This document shows positions 45,150 through 56,931 of a stretch of DNA of 64,000 nucleotides, piece after piece. The DNA comes from Flaveria trinervia (Eukaryota; Streptophyta; Magnoliopsida; Asterales; Asteraceae), in contig CM046457.1 of NCBI GenBank assembly GCA_025506515.1, positions 45,554,445-45,618,444 of the forward strand, read 5' to 3'. The translations under genes were made by a program, and so were the position numbers. The notes beneath the pieces are model-generated. The model ran no database searches. It was not told the DNA's origin and was given only the letters and a program-made list of their open reading frames with translations. Position 1 is the stretch's first letter; every line of letters begins with the position of its first letter.

Positions 45150-46977
45150 CTACACATGGTCATTATCGGGAATTACATCACTTTTCTTTTTAACTCCGTT
45201 GACCTCTAACAGGTATAAAAAACGTGGTTTGTCAAAAACCTTTGTATAGAGGTCAGCGCGTTGAAAATCAGTATTTATTTTAATCACATCAATTAGGTTC
45301 TTTTCAAAGCAATCACGTATAAAGTGATATTTTTTGCTGATGTGTTTGATCTTAGGATGTTGGACCGGATTTTTAGTTACTGCAATCGCAGCAGAGTTAT
45401 CAACAAAAATAGGAGTAGAAGAGAATTTCAAACCGTAGTCCCGCATTTGCAATTGAATCTATATGATTTGTGAACAACAACTTGCAGCAACAATGTATTC
45501 GGCTTCATAGGTTGACAAAGCAACTGAGGTTTGCTTCTTACATTGCCAGGTCACTAATCTCCTCCCAAAGAATTGACATCCCACTGATGTAGACTTGTAG
45601 TTCATCTTGCAGCCACCGTAATCCGAGTCACTATACGCTGTCAGCTCGAAGTCATCGTCATGAGGATACCACAACCCAAGTGTTGGAGTACCCTTCAGAT
45701 AACGAAAGATCCTTTTGACCCCTATCAGATGGTTAACTTTTGGCTTTGCCTGATATCTTGAACATAAACATGTCGCGTACATGATATCAGGTCTTGAGGC
45801 AGTGATATACATGAGAGATCCAATCATTCCTTGGTACATTATGGCATCAACTAGATCACCATTCTCGTCGGGTGCTATATCATGGTTTGTAGCAAGTAGA
45901 GTCCTAGCTGCGGAAGCATTCTCCATGTCAAACCGACTGAGAATATCTCCTACATACTTGGTCTGATGTAGGAAAGTCCCTTTTGGTGTCTGATCCACCT
46001 GTAACCCGAGAAAGAATTTCATCTCTCTCATGGCACTCATCTCAAACTCAACCTTCATTACTGCTTCAAACTCTTTACATAGATCTTCGTTCTTTGAACC
46101 GAAGATTATGTCATCGACATAGATTTGGACAAGCAGTAAATCTCCATCCTTTTCTTTTATGAACAGTGTACAATCAATGACACCTCTACGAAAACCGTGT
46201 TTCACAAGGTGAGTCGAGAGTTTCTCATACCAGGCTCTAGGAGCTTGATAAAGCCCATATAGAGCCTTGTCGAGTTTGTAAACTCTGTCCCGATGATATG
46301 ATCCTCAAATCCCTCGGGTTGACTAACGTACACTGTCTCTCTGATTTCACCATGAAGGAATGCACTCTTCACTTCAAGTTGATAAACTTTAATCTTCATA
46401 TACGATGCGTAGGCAAGGAAGATACGGATTGCTTCCATTCTTGCCACGGGTGCAAACACTTCATTGTAGTCAATGCCCTCGACTTGTCGAAATCCTTGGA
46501 CAACAAGTCGAGCCTGGTTTCTGATGATCACGCCTTGATCATCTTTCTTGCATTTCAAGACCCATTTTGTGCCAATGACCTTAGCACCTTTAGGTCTATC
46601 CACCAGAATCCATACACCTAACTTCTTGAACTGAAGAAGTTCTTCTTGCATGGCACTCACCCATGCCTCATTATTCAGGCCTCACTAACATACTTTGGCT
46701 CAAACTGAGACACACAACAACGATATGCACCATCATGAAGATAGCCTTTTTCCATCACTGAGGCATAATCAGCTGAATACAACTGATTTCTAGTCTGAAC
46801 TCCTGATCTCACATCTCTAGTGACATTATCCAAAGGATGATACACATTTAGTCGTGATCCAAGAGTGGTTGGAATAACTACCTCAGAATCAAGATTATGA
46901 ATATTTGGTTCAGTATCTGAGGCAGTAGGAGTCTGAGGTTCTGAAGACTCAGAGGCATCAATGTCAGATGCTTGTGG
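45150..46977 (-). pseudogene. RT and RNase H of copia C (upstream part of pol lies beyond D)
   Basis: The linker and RT begin at the D insertion (46977). RT shows MSAMQEELLQFKKLGVWILV, TKWVLKCKKDDQGV, RLVVQGFRQVEGIDYNEVF, motif A as YQLEVKSAFLHG, YVDD at 46121-46110, and FFLGLQVDQTPKG. RNase H has SDSDYGGCKMNYKSTSVGCQF and STYEAEYIVAASCC, and a C-terminal segment NPVQHPKIKHISKKYHFIRD to the stop at 45150. The motif A catalytic Asp is replaced by Glu (codon 46375-46373). Frame breaks lie near 46290, 46200 and 45455. Confidence 0.92.
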
Positions 46978-47910
46978 TGTTGGACCAAAAGAACCAATGA
47001 GCAGATCAGAAAAACCTTAAGTCCCACAGACATCAAAACAACTAAAGTGGTCTACAACAGCTGAAGACAAAGTCTGAAGATAAAGTCTGAAGACAACAGT
47101 TGAAGACAAAGTCTGATGATAAAGTCTGAAGACAACAGCTGAAGACAACAGCTGAAGACAAGTCTGAAGATAAAGTCTGAAGACAAAGTCTGAAGATAAA
47201 GTCTGAAGACAAAGTCTGAAGACAACAACTGAAGACAAAGTCTGAAGACAATGTCTGAAGACAAAGTCTGAAGACAACAACTGAAGACAACAGCTGAAGA
47301 CAAAGTCTGAAGACAAAGTCTAAAGACAAAGTCTGAAGACAACAGCTGAAGACAAAGTCTGAAGACAACAGCTGAAGACAAAGTCTGAAGACAACTGCTG
47401 AAGACAAAGTCTGAAGACCAAGTTCTCAGAAGTTGTCATAATAGCTGAAGTAGTTCTCTTCAGTAGTTGTGATGGTTTACATTTCAGTAGTTTGTAATCA
47501 GTAGTTTTATATTATGTAAAACATCTGAAGTTCTTACACTTCATATGTTATAACTTCAGTAGTTGTAATGTTAGCTTATACTTAGCTTTTAGTGAAGGTG
47601 TCCTCAGTTGTTGTGGACATCTTCAGTAGTTTAGTTTACTTTCAGTTGTTTGTATAAATCAGTTAGATGTCACTATCAAGTGACGTCAGCTGATGTCACA
47701 TTCCTTATAAAAGGAATGTTGACCTAATTTCCTTGTACGGGAAGCTTGTGCGTGAATGAAAACATTCTTTTTGCAGAAAACTTTCTTTCTCTATAACCGT
47801 TACTGTTTGATTGAATATTCATATTACTCTTGCTATAATTTAGTTTAATTCGTGTGCTATTCCGCTGCAAATATCAATCTAATTGATCAAACTAGATCTC
47901 GATCCTTTCA
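46978..47910 (+). repeat. 5' LTR of copia D
   Basis: 933 bp. The first ~50 bp match the B LTR. A 13-bp-periodic array fills 47056-47420, AACTACTGA-type motifs continue to about 47660, and TATAAAAG lies at 47706-47713. Confidence 0.93.
47056..47420 (+). repeat. 13-bp tandem array in U3 of copia D 5' LTR
   Basis: Alternating units ACAAAGTCTGAAG and ACAACAGCTGAAG (with ATAAAGTCTGAAG variants), roughly two dozen copies. The counterpart in the 3' LTR (about 54580-54825) is about 120 bp shorter. Both carry the CTGAAG core of the B-family motif. Confidence 0.85.
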
Positions 47911-47912
47911 AA

Positions 47913-47924
47913 TGGTATCATAGC
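47913..47924 (+). other. Primer-binding site of copia D
   Basis: TGGTATCATAGC, one mismatch from the usual TGGTATCAGAGC, 2 nt after the LTR. Confidence 0.85.
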
Positions 47925-48142
47925 AAGTTAATCATTGATCGATTTAACAATTGATCATTGAAACTGATCTTTTGATATCTAAGTTTGATCGAATTAGCAA
48001 ATTTGCAAGAATTGGTTAGCGAGGTTGTTTTTCTGTTGCTTCCTGTGAATTAATTTGAGATTCTTCTTGTTTTAAACTGTGTTGTTGAGTTTTTTAAGCT
48101 AGATCTGTTAAAATCTCATTGAACCTGTTTGAATTGGTAAAA

Positions 48143-51094
48143 ATGGCTACATCAATCAATGATCCTCACAATACTGGCTCCTCAACAAAGCCTCCAATGC
48201 TTGTTAGGAGTGAGTATAATATATGGCAACGCCGAATGCTCAATCACCTGTCTGTCAATAGTTCAGGTTGTTGGAAATTTGTAGTTCATGGACCATATAA
48301 GCCTATGGTGAGTAATCCGGAAACCAATAAGGTGGTTCCGAAGAAGAAAGAGCAATACTCAGATGAAGATCTGAAACTGTTTGAAATTGAGGCTAAAGCC
48401 CATGGAATTCTGGCCATGGCACAGCCTAATGAAATCTATTCTGGACTTATGCATCATGAAACTGCTCATGACCTCTGGGTTGCTCTGAAAGAACAATTTG
48501 GAGGAACTGATGAGGTCTTGGCAAATAATAGAGAGATCCTTGCCCAGTAATATGAGACATTCTCTCATAGAAAGGGTGAGTCACTAATTCAACAGTTTGT
48601 GCGATTTTCCTGTTTGATATCTGAACTGAAAATGGTTAAACATGAATATACAAACAGTCAGATGAACAACAGATTCCTCAGATCCCTGCCTGAGAGATGG
48701 GACACATATACTATTGTCCTACGCTCCAGTGCAAATCTAGACAATCTATCTCTCACCTAACTTCATGGGAAACTGCTAACATTTGAAAGAGAGATAGAAC
48801 AGAAAAGGAAACTGGCTTCATCTGGGAAGCTCACTGATGATTTTGCACCAGGGAATACTGCTCTGGTTGGTCATGAGTCAGAATATTCTGCATCAGAAAG
48901 TTCTTATGATGAGCATATAGATTTCTCTTCAAATAGTGGAGATCATGCTTTTGTTGGTATTGATAATAACTCAGGGTGTAATAGTGATAATTTGTGCTTT
49001 TTGATGGATGATTTGAAAGGAATTGCTGATGATGATTTGGAAGAGATGGATATTTTGAGCCAAATGGCATTAGTTAATATCAGATCTCAAAAATTTTACA
49101 AAAGGACAGGTAGAAAGTTTCCTGGTCTCTCTGGAAAAACCAAAGTTGGTTTTGACAAGAGCAAGTTGAGGTGTCACAAGGGCCATAGACTTGGACATTT
49201 TGCAAGAGAGTGTAGATCATCTGTATCTAACTCTTCTGCACCCTTTGTGACCTTTCCAGGCAATAGTTCACAAAACAAAGGGCAACATTCTACCAGTTCT
49301 GGTCATCATTCACCAATTCAATCATCTCTTGCATATTTTGTTCCTCAAGGTCAAATGCCATATCCTTATCCCTGTTTTTACATGCCTCAGTCCAATCAGG
49401 TTCCAATTCCTATAGCTCAACAACCACATGCCCTACCTGAGCCTCAACCATCTCAATCATGTCAACAATCTCAATCTCAATCACATCAAAGCTTTTTCAC
49501 TACTGGAGTTGTTGACTGGAGTAGCTTACCAGATGATCTTTCTGGTTATTCTGAACAAGTGTTTTTTGGTGCTGGTCAACATGGTGGTGAAAATCCTTTT
49601 GGAAATCTTGCTCTTATGGCACTGGAGTCTACTGATGGTTCATGTTCAAATGCTTCATCATCACAGGTACCACAACTATCTTCTGAGGCTAAGGCCAAGT
49701 TATGTTCTAAGTCATGCATAGCTGCTTTTGCCTCAATTAGAGAAGCAAATGTAGCTTTAATTAATCAAAATCTTGACCTAGAGAAAGTGAATTCCAAAAG
49801 AAAAGCTGAGTTTGAGTCTGTTTTATAAGAAAAAGATGATGAGATTTACAAATTAAAATGCCAAATCACTGATGAAAAGGCAAAGGTAGAGGTCATATTA
49901 GAAAATCATAAGAATCTCAAAGAAACACTTGCAGTTACTAAGGTAGAGTGTGAACGCTGGGTAACATCTTGCAAGGGGTTTGAAATGCTTCTCAGTAAGC
50001 AAACAGCTTAAAATGTGAAGTTTGGGATTGGGTATAATCACACTGAACCTCCTACAGATTTTACTCCCAAGACAGAAGTAAAATCTAAAGGTGAAATCAA
50101 TTCCCAAACCATATCATCATGTGTCTCATCCTCAAGTGATAATGCAAAATCAGAGGATGAAGTCAATAATACTACCTCAACTAATCAATTTGCTGATGGT
50201 CTTACTGCTAATGAACACATGATCAAAGAAAATCTGAGCACTTCAGGTGTTGTCTCACAAGGTATTCAAAGTACTAAAGAGCACATAACAACACCTATAG
50301 AACATTTCAAACCAAATGAAAACAAACATGGTTTGACAACCACTGAAGAGTCTACCAGGAAATCCAAATGTACCGATAGAAAACTTCTGAAGAACAAGTC
50401 TTCAGTTGTTACAAATCCTTCAGTACTTCACATAAGTACTGAGAGGAAGAAAGTACTAAAGAACACACCTTCAGTAGTTTCATCTTCTTCAGCAGTTGAA
50501 CAACAGAAGATGAAGAAAAAGCCATGTGAAATATGTGGTCTATTCAATCATCTCACTGATGAATGTTGGTACAGAAAGGGTTCCAAATTTAACAAAGATA
50601 AAATCATTAAAAGAAAATTAATAAAATGAAAGATGAATTTGAAACCAAGTTTGTGCCACAAACATCTCAAACTGATAACCCAAAGCTTTCACAAAAATCT
50701 AAAAAGAAGAAGGGGTTTATCATAAAACAGCTGAAAATATTCCTCAGGAGTATCAAAACACCAGACTAAGTCTGTGTCTTTCAAAAAGGAGGACATGGTG
50801 AGTCACAGGAACCAATCAAATACAAGTACTGATGTGTCTGCTGAACTGAAGGCTTTAACAACCAATTAGACATAACTTATTATGATGGTTCAACATCTAT
50901 TAGGGAGACTTAATCAAATAGATGTACCTGTGATTAAACCACTGAAAAGGAAAACTAAGCCAAAATCAAAGGAATCCTTTTCAGGACCATCTCCACCTTC
51001 AAAGGATGTTAATCATGACAAATCAGTTAGTATAAACTCTGTTGATGATAACAGACCCAAAACCAAAATGGTTTGGGTCTCAAAAGCTAACTAG
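48143..51094 (+). pseudogene. gag of copia D
   Basis: ATG at 48143 (MATSINDPHNTGSS). Same UBN2-type capsid region as B (EQYSDEDLKLFEIEAKAHG, LMHHETAHDLWVALKEQFGG), with TAA stops at about 48548 and 48759 where B has Gln (C-to-T changes). The first zinc knuckle reads CHKGHRLGHFAREC, with the second Cys changed to Gly. The second, CEICGLFNHLTDEC (about 50525-50567), is intact. Just upstream (about 50380-50500) the coding sequence itself carries TTCAGTAGTTT-type motifs. It ends KTKMVWVSKAN and TAG at 51092-51094, aligned with the B gag stop. Confidence 0.88.
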
Positions 51095-51107
51095 TTTGTT
51101 ATGACAA

Positions 51108-51571
51108 ATGCAGGGTTCTTCAGGATGCCATAGAAGCATCTGGTATGTGGACAGTGGAGGATCTATGCATATGACAGGGAGCAGTTCTCTTCTTCATGAC
51201 TACTCTCAAGGAAAGAAGGGATTTGTATCTTTTGGTAATGATGCTAAGGGTTACATCATCGGCAAAGGCTTTGTGTCAAATGGTGAGATAAGATTTGATG
51301 ATGTTAACCATGTGGAGAATCTCAAGTACAACTTGTTGAGTGTCAGTCAAATGTGTGATAAAGGGCATGTTGCACTTTTCACCAGCCAGAATTATCAGAT
51401 TCTGTCTTCCAATGTTTTGAGAATGATTGACAAGATATTGGATGAATATACTCTCTTGAAAGCCAACAGGATTGGAAGAGTATATACCTTAGATTTATCA
51501 AAGAAAATTGATCTAAAAGGCCATCCATGTCTGTTCTCCAAGGCCTCTCCTTAGGAATCTGAACTGTGGCT
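51108..51571 (+). pseudogene. Protease and start of GAG-pre-integrase of copia D
   Basis: In the +1 frame relative to gag: MQGSSGCHRSIWYVDSGGSM protease motif, FVSFGNDAKGYIIGKGFVSN and YNLLSVSQMCDKGHVALF. A TAG lies near 51555, just before ESELW. Directly after W the sequence joins aORF text (ANRWLLYPRFL). This is the left breakpoint of the internal deletion. Confidence 0.88.
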
Positions 51572-54526
51572 AACAGATGGCTATTATATCCAAGGTTTCT
51601 TATGACCATAATCATGAATCAGTTAAAATATGATGGCCCTGTTGGCCTTGGAGTCCCTGTTGTGGTAGTTTTGCCAGAGGTATACTCCAGGCACAACTCT
51701 AACCCACACCTCAAAGAGGCTGCCAAACTGCTAAAACCCAAGCAGAAGGAATCCACAGCCTCATCCTCTAGATCCAAAGTCTCCTCCAAACCACATTCCA
51801 AACAAACCAAAAAGGCTACTCAGGGAGTTGAGTCCCCTGATGATGCCCCTGCAACATAAAGGCAGGATGAAACTATGGGTAGTAATCCCCCTGTAGTTTC
51901 CAAGACTCTACCAGCTGAAACCACTCAAGTATCCTCTCAACAGGATCCTGATGCAACCAAAAATGGGGAAACCACATTACTGGAATCTCTCTCACTTGAG
52001 AAGATTGCCATTGAAGAGCACCATTCACCCCAGGTGCAATCCTCTTCACACCTATCTCCCACTGAAGCCACCCCTACAAGCCCAACTGTGGTTATTGCAC
52101 AAGTGCTGACTCAACTACATTCCTCTACCCCTCCCCAGAAACCTATTACCACTGGGAAAACCTCAAAAGTTGAGGGAGAGGATTATAATGTGGCTGATAA
52201 CCCACAACATAGGGATTACAGATTTCAATCTCCCTGTGTAGAGGAGGAGATTAGAACATCTGGTGAGGCTGCCTCTTCTCCTGTTTCAGTACATGATCAG
52301 GATGAAGATGGTATCATTTCTAAGTCCTCACCAGAGGCAACTGCCAATGAAGGACATCATCTTAAGGCAAGAAGTCCCCAGTTCCAAGAAATAGGGGCAC
52401 ATGTGAATACTGATCTACACTCAGCACATGTTCATCCTGATTTCATCAGGAGGTCAGATGATTCAGCAAAGCTTGATGATGACCTGGGCTTTTTCTTTGA
52501 TGTTCTAGCCCACAACACCATTCTTGAGACTGAGGTATGCAGACTACAAGAACTGCTTGCCAAAATGTCACAAGAATCAAGTCCATCTGCCCACATTCAC
52601 CCACAGATGGCAGTTTCTCCTGAAACTATCCCAAACACTAAGCCACTTCCAACAAATTTGCCACCAGCCTCTGATTCAGGCACCATTTCTCAGGGACAGA
52701 ACCCCTCTGAGCTAATGGTTGCTGCCTTTCAATCATCCTTACCTCAAATCACTTCCATAATCATAAACATTATGCATCAAGCCATTAATGAGAGGCTTTC
52801 CTCAAATCTTCAATCCTTAGTTGATGTTGTTGTTTCTCAGAGACTTTCTAACATTCACACCCCTGAACCCAATGCAACCAAAAAGGGGGAGTCTAAGTCA
52901 GTGAAAGTAGACAAAAGAAGAGAGTTGAAAAAGAAGAAGAAAAGAGAAGAAAGAAAAGGCAATGATCACCTACAAGAGAAAGAAAAGCTCTGAACAGACT
53001 GAAGGTGAGAAAAGATAGAAGACTTGATCAAAGAAGCTGATGAGCAACATAGCAGATCTATGGATAAGATATTGATCAACTTTTCAGACAAGGATTTGAC
53101 ACTGCCAAACTTGACTCTGAAATCAAAAGGCTAGAGATTCAAGAGATTGAACAAAGATGGGCAAGTTGGAGTGAGAAAGAAAGGGAAAGGCTGGAAGCTA
53201 TGGCAAGATTATATCAAAACATCTGGGAAGATCAATCATTGAAGTGAAGTCATGGTCCAGAGATAGTATTCTGGAGATAACCACCAAAATCTGTTCTTCT
53301 GAAGTATTCAACAAAGGATTGATCATAGAAGCCCTTGATGAAGCTGGTGCTGGGAAAAGGTCTGATATGGCAAAGTTATCCAAAGCTTCACTCACAACCA
53401 AGATGCTAAAGCAGCCTGCATAATCTCCTACACCAAAACAACCACCCTCACAACCCTCAAAACCAACTCCTTTACCCAAGAAACCTACTCAACCCACTAC
53501 CAATGATGCATCCAAGAGGAAGAGAAGGGTGTTGAGGATGGAAGAAGAAGAAGAAGATGATGAGGATGATAGTCTGCCAATCTCTGCTGTTCTTAAAATA
53601 AAGATGCCTAAGCCCAGGAGTCAACCAACAACAATCACACCTGATTTCCAAAGGCAAATGGTAAAAGTCAAACTTGAAGAAGAAGAACAGCACAAACAAC
53701 ATGATGAGCAACTGTTAAGGATGATTGATAAAGAGTTTCCTAAGTCTTCATCCATACAAGCTATGAAGAAACATGCTCAGAGGTTGTATGCTCTCAGATT
53801 TACATTTCAATATTAGAAAGAGAGAGTGAGAAATTGGCCTGATCCCAGAGTAAGTGACAGAATTTATAAAAAAAGATTCCAAGTAGATACAATGGCCAAG
53901 TAATGAAGATTGTAGATGCTGTGATAATGCTGGCCATTGTAGTGTCACCCTGGGAAATCCTTGATGACTTCAAGAGAGATTACAATTCTAAGATGACTCC
54001 ACAATCTTTACCAGAAAACAAAATGGTAAAGAAGGGGTTGATCTACAAGAAGCTTGAAGAAATAAGAAGAAATAAGCTCTAGTTGTTGCTTGAAGGCACT
54101 CATCCTGATGAGTTTGCATACAGAGAAATAACCACTACGGAGCTGAAGAATGGAAAGCATTTTAAGTACTTATCAGAGTACTATGGGCCTGAGTTCTTCT
54201 TTGAAAGTGAAGCTGAAGAACTCACAATGGAAGAACAAGTTGTTTTCCTTGAGGCCTATGTCAGAGAGTCTTACAGACTTATTATTGGGAAGTAGGTCTC
54301 ATAGATGGGGTAACAGCTCTGTGTCCAATTCCCCAAGACAGAGTTCCCATTCATCCTTTGCCAATCAAACCTTTTGAAACCTCTTCCATGGCCTGAGCTT
54401 AATTTGAAGATTTCTGAGTTGATCCAGATAATGTTTCTGCCAGTAAGTGGGATTTCAATAATCTTAAAGGTTTTGGCTGCATTGGTTCAGGGGGAGTTTG
54501 TTGGACCAAAAGAACCAATGAACTAG
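51572..54526 (+). pseudogene. Accessory ORF of copia D, 5'-truncated
   Basis: Starts inside the conserved core (NRWLLYPRFLMTIIMNQL). The tail follows as in B: GLGVPVVVVLPEVYSRHNSN, a long Ser/Thr/Pro/Gln-rich region, a helical stretch (FFFDVLAHNTILETEVCRLQ), the basic block KKKKREERKGN near 52945, the acidic EEEEEDDEDDSLPISA near 53540 and a C-terminal domain with FFFESEAEELTMEEQVVF. The last frame reads LAALVQGEFVGPKEP through the PPT and stops at 54524-54526, 28 bp inside the LTR. At least five frame breaks or stops. It is the best partner for aligning aORF B. Confidence 0.75.
54487..54498 (+). other. Polypurine tract of copia D
   Basis: TCAGGGGGAGTT abuts the LTR start TGTTGG; identical to the B tract. 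Confidence 0.85.
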
Positions 54527-55315
54527 ATCAGAAAAACCTTTAAGTCCCAGAGACATCAAAACAACTAAAGTGGTCTACAACAGCTGAAGACAAAGTCTGA
54601 AGACAACAACTGAAGACAAAGTCTGAAGATAAAGTCTGAAGACAAAGTCTGAAGACAAAGTTTGAAGATAAAGTCTGAAGACAAAGTCTGAAGACAACAA
54701 CTGAAGACAAAGTCTGAAGACAAAGTCTAAAGACAAAGTCTGAAGACAACAGCTGAAGACAAAGTCTGAAGACAACAACTGAAGACAAAGTCTGAAGACA
54801 ACTGCTGAAGACAAAGTCTGAAGACCAAGTTCTCAGAAGTTGTCACAACATCTGCAGTAGTTCTCTTCAATAGTTGTGATGGTTTACATTTCAGTAGTTT
54901 GTAATCAGTAGTTTTATATTATGTAAAACATTTGAAGTTCTTACACTTCAGATGTTATAACTTCAGTAGTTGTAATGTTAGCTTATACTTAGCTTTTAGT
55001 GAAGGTGTCCTAAGTTGTTATGGACATCTTCAGTAGTTTAGTTTACTTTCAGTTGTTTGTATAAATCAGTTAGATGTCACTATCAAGTGACATCAGCTGA
55101 TATCACATTCCTTATAAAAGGAATATTGACATAATTTCCTTGTATGGGAAGCTTGTGCGTGAATGAAAACATTCTTTTTGCAGAAAATTCTCTCTCTATA
55201 ACCGTTACTGTTTGATTGAATATTCACATTACTCTTGCTATAATTTAGTCTAATTCGTGTGCTATTCCCCTGCAAATATCAATCTAATTGATCAAATTAG
55301 ATCTCGATCCTTTCA
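54499..55315 (+). repeat. 3' LTR of copia D
   Basis: 817 bp. It pairs with 46978-47910 and differs mainly by a shorter 13-bp array. TATAAAAG at 55113-55120. Followed by the target duplication TGTGG. Confidence 0.93.
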
Positions 55316-56931
55316 TGTGGACTTGCAGTAGTAGGAACCTGTTGCTCCCGGTTGTTCTGATCAGTCTCCACAGCTTCTTCATCAGAGGAAGAATCACTAT
55401 CTTCAAGTGCTCCCCCTAAGTTGTTAGATGATTCACCTTGTAGTCCAAATGATGTAGATTCCTAAGCTGGTGTGTTTAGAACATCATACATCATCTTTGT
55501 AGCTAACTCATCATCACAAGTGGAGAGTGGTATGTTGAAGGACTTGAAGAATCCATCATAGTCGAAAAAGAAGGCGGGTCCTTTTCCAGCAGGTGGTGTG
55601 GTGTATCTCTGAACATCAACATTACACCACACTTCTACCTGACCCGTTGAGTTGTTGTAGACCCTCTTGTTCGGTATGTTGTATCCTAGAAAGATACCTT
55701 CATCAGCCTTCTCATTGAATTTTCCCTCCCGAGTCTTCTTCAGTAGGGTGCACGGAGCGCCAAACGGCTCAAGATACTCTAGATTAGGTTTACGTCGTTG
55801 TAGTAGCTTGTAACATGTCTTTCCATGGCGTTTAACTACCAGGACCCGATTTAGCGTATAACATGCATTTGCAACTGCTTCATTCCAGAATTGAATAGGC
55901 AGTTTGGAGTTTGCTAGCATCGTCCGTGTTGTCTCTATCAAGCTGTGATTCTTCCTTTCAGCAATGTCGTTCATCTGAGGAGTGTAGGCAGAAGTGTACT
56001 GATGCACAATTCCCTTTTCCTTGCAGTAAGCCTCCATCCATTGATTCTTGAACTCAGTTCCATTATCTGAGCGCACTTGACGTACCTTCAACTTGTATAA
56101 GGACTCCATAGTAGTTACTAACTCCTTGAATGACTCAAATGTTTCTGATTTGGATTTCAGAAACATCACCCAAGTGAATCTTGAGTAGTCATCAGTAACT
56201 ATATAGCTATACAAGTCGCTTGCGATGCCTCTTGTACTGACTGAACCAAACAGATCCATGTGAAGAAGTTCAAGAGGAAGTTCGATAGAGTGAATTTTCT
56301 TTTCCTTATGAGACTTCTTCGTCTGTTTTCCCTTCTTGCATGCAACACAGAAATCCGGAAGTTGGAAGTTTTTGACGTTAACTCCTCTCACTAGATCATT
56401 CTGGATCAAGTGATTCATCTTCCATGGATTAATGTGTCCCATTCTCCTATGCCAGGAGATGGATTCCTTCTCAGTAGCTTTTGACAAGAAGCAATGAACT
56501 TCATGATCCGTTGTGGAGGCCTTTGATAGATCCAAGACATAAAGATCCTTATATCTTAAGGCATACATTAATACTTGATCCTCCAGGATGACATAGTCCT
56601 TTTTCAAGACATAGCACTTCTTGTTGTCAAAAACCACTTTAAAGTCTTTATCACAAATTTGAGAAACTAAAAGCAAGTTATTTTGAAGTTTTTGAACGTA
56701 GTTTACCTTGTCAAACTTAACTTTCTGATTACCCACTTCCCCTTGAGCTATGATGTACCCACCTTTGTTTCCAGCAAATGAAATGTGACCTCCTTTTATC
56801 TGTTTGACATTTGATAAGAGCCCCTATTCCCTGTCATGTGCCTGGATGCTCCACTGTCTATAATCCATGTGTTGGTTTCAGCACTATATCGAACACCCTC
56901 CACATTCAGTTTGAAAACATTAGTTCAGGTT
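55316..56931 (-). CDS. Protease (part) and integrase of copia C
   Basis: The protease motif IIDSGASRHMTG lies near 56870-56830; after a frame break, an open stretch of 424 codons runs from 56736 to 55462. It contains the GAG-pre-integrase finger (WHRRMGHINPWKM ... CVACKKGKQTKK) and the integrase core with acidic residues in LHMDLFGSV, VRSDNGTEF and QMNDIAERKNHSL. The usual residue after QMN is Gly, here Asp. The C-terminal FEPFGAPC/GYNIPNKRVYNN segment follows. The remaining pol linker is cut by D at 55316. This is the longest intact frame in element C. Confidence 0.9.

Larger units (their letters stand above)
46978..55315 (+). mobile_element. Copia element D, internally deleted relative of B
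   Basis: Plus-strand element with a 933-bp 5' LTR and an 817-bp 3' LTR (TGTTGGACC...GATCCTTTCA), PBS, gag, a short pol start, the aORF 3' two thirds and a PPT. The target duplication TGTGG lies at 46973-46977 and 55316-55320. Relative to B it lacks about 4 kb from the GAG-pre-integrase zinc finger to the middle of the aORF, so integrase, RT, RNase H and the spacer are gone. It would need proteins supplied in trans. Confidence 0.94.

Noticed and set aside
47017..47407. Overlapping minus-strand ORFs of 99-121 codons with repeated SSDFVFRLCLQTL-type units
   Set aside because: They are translations of the 13-bp LTR array, appear in several frames, and recur in the 3' LTR (54540-54814); not genes.
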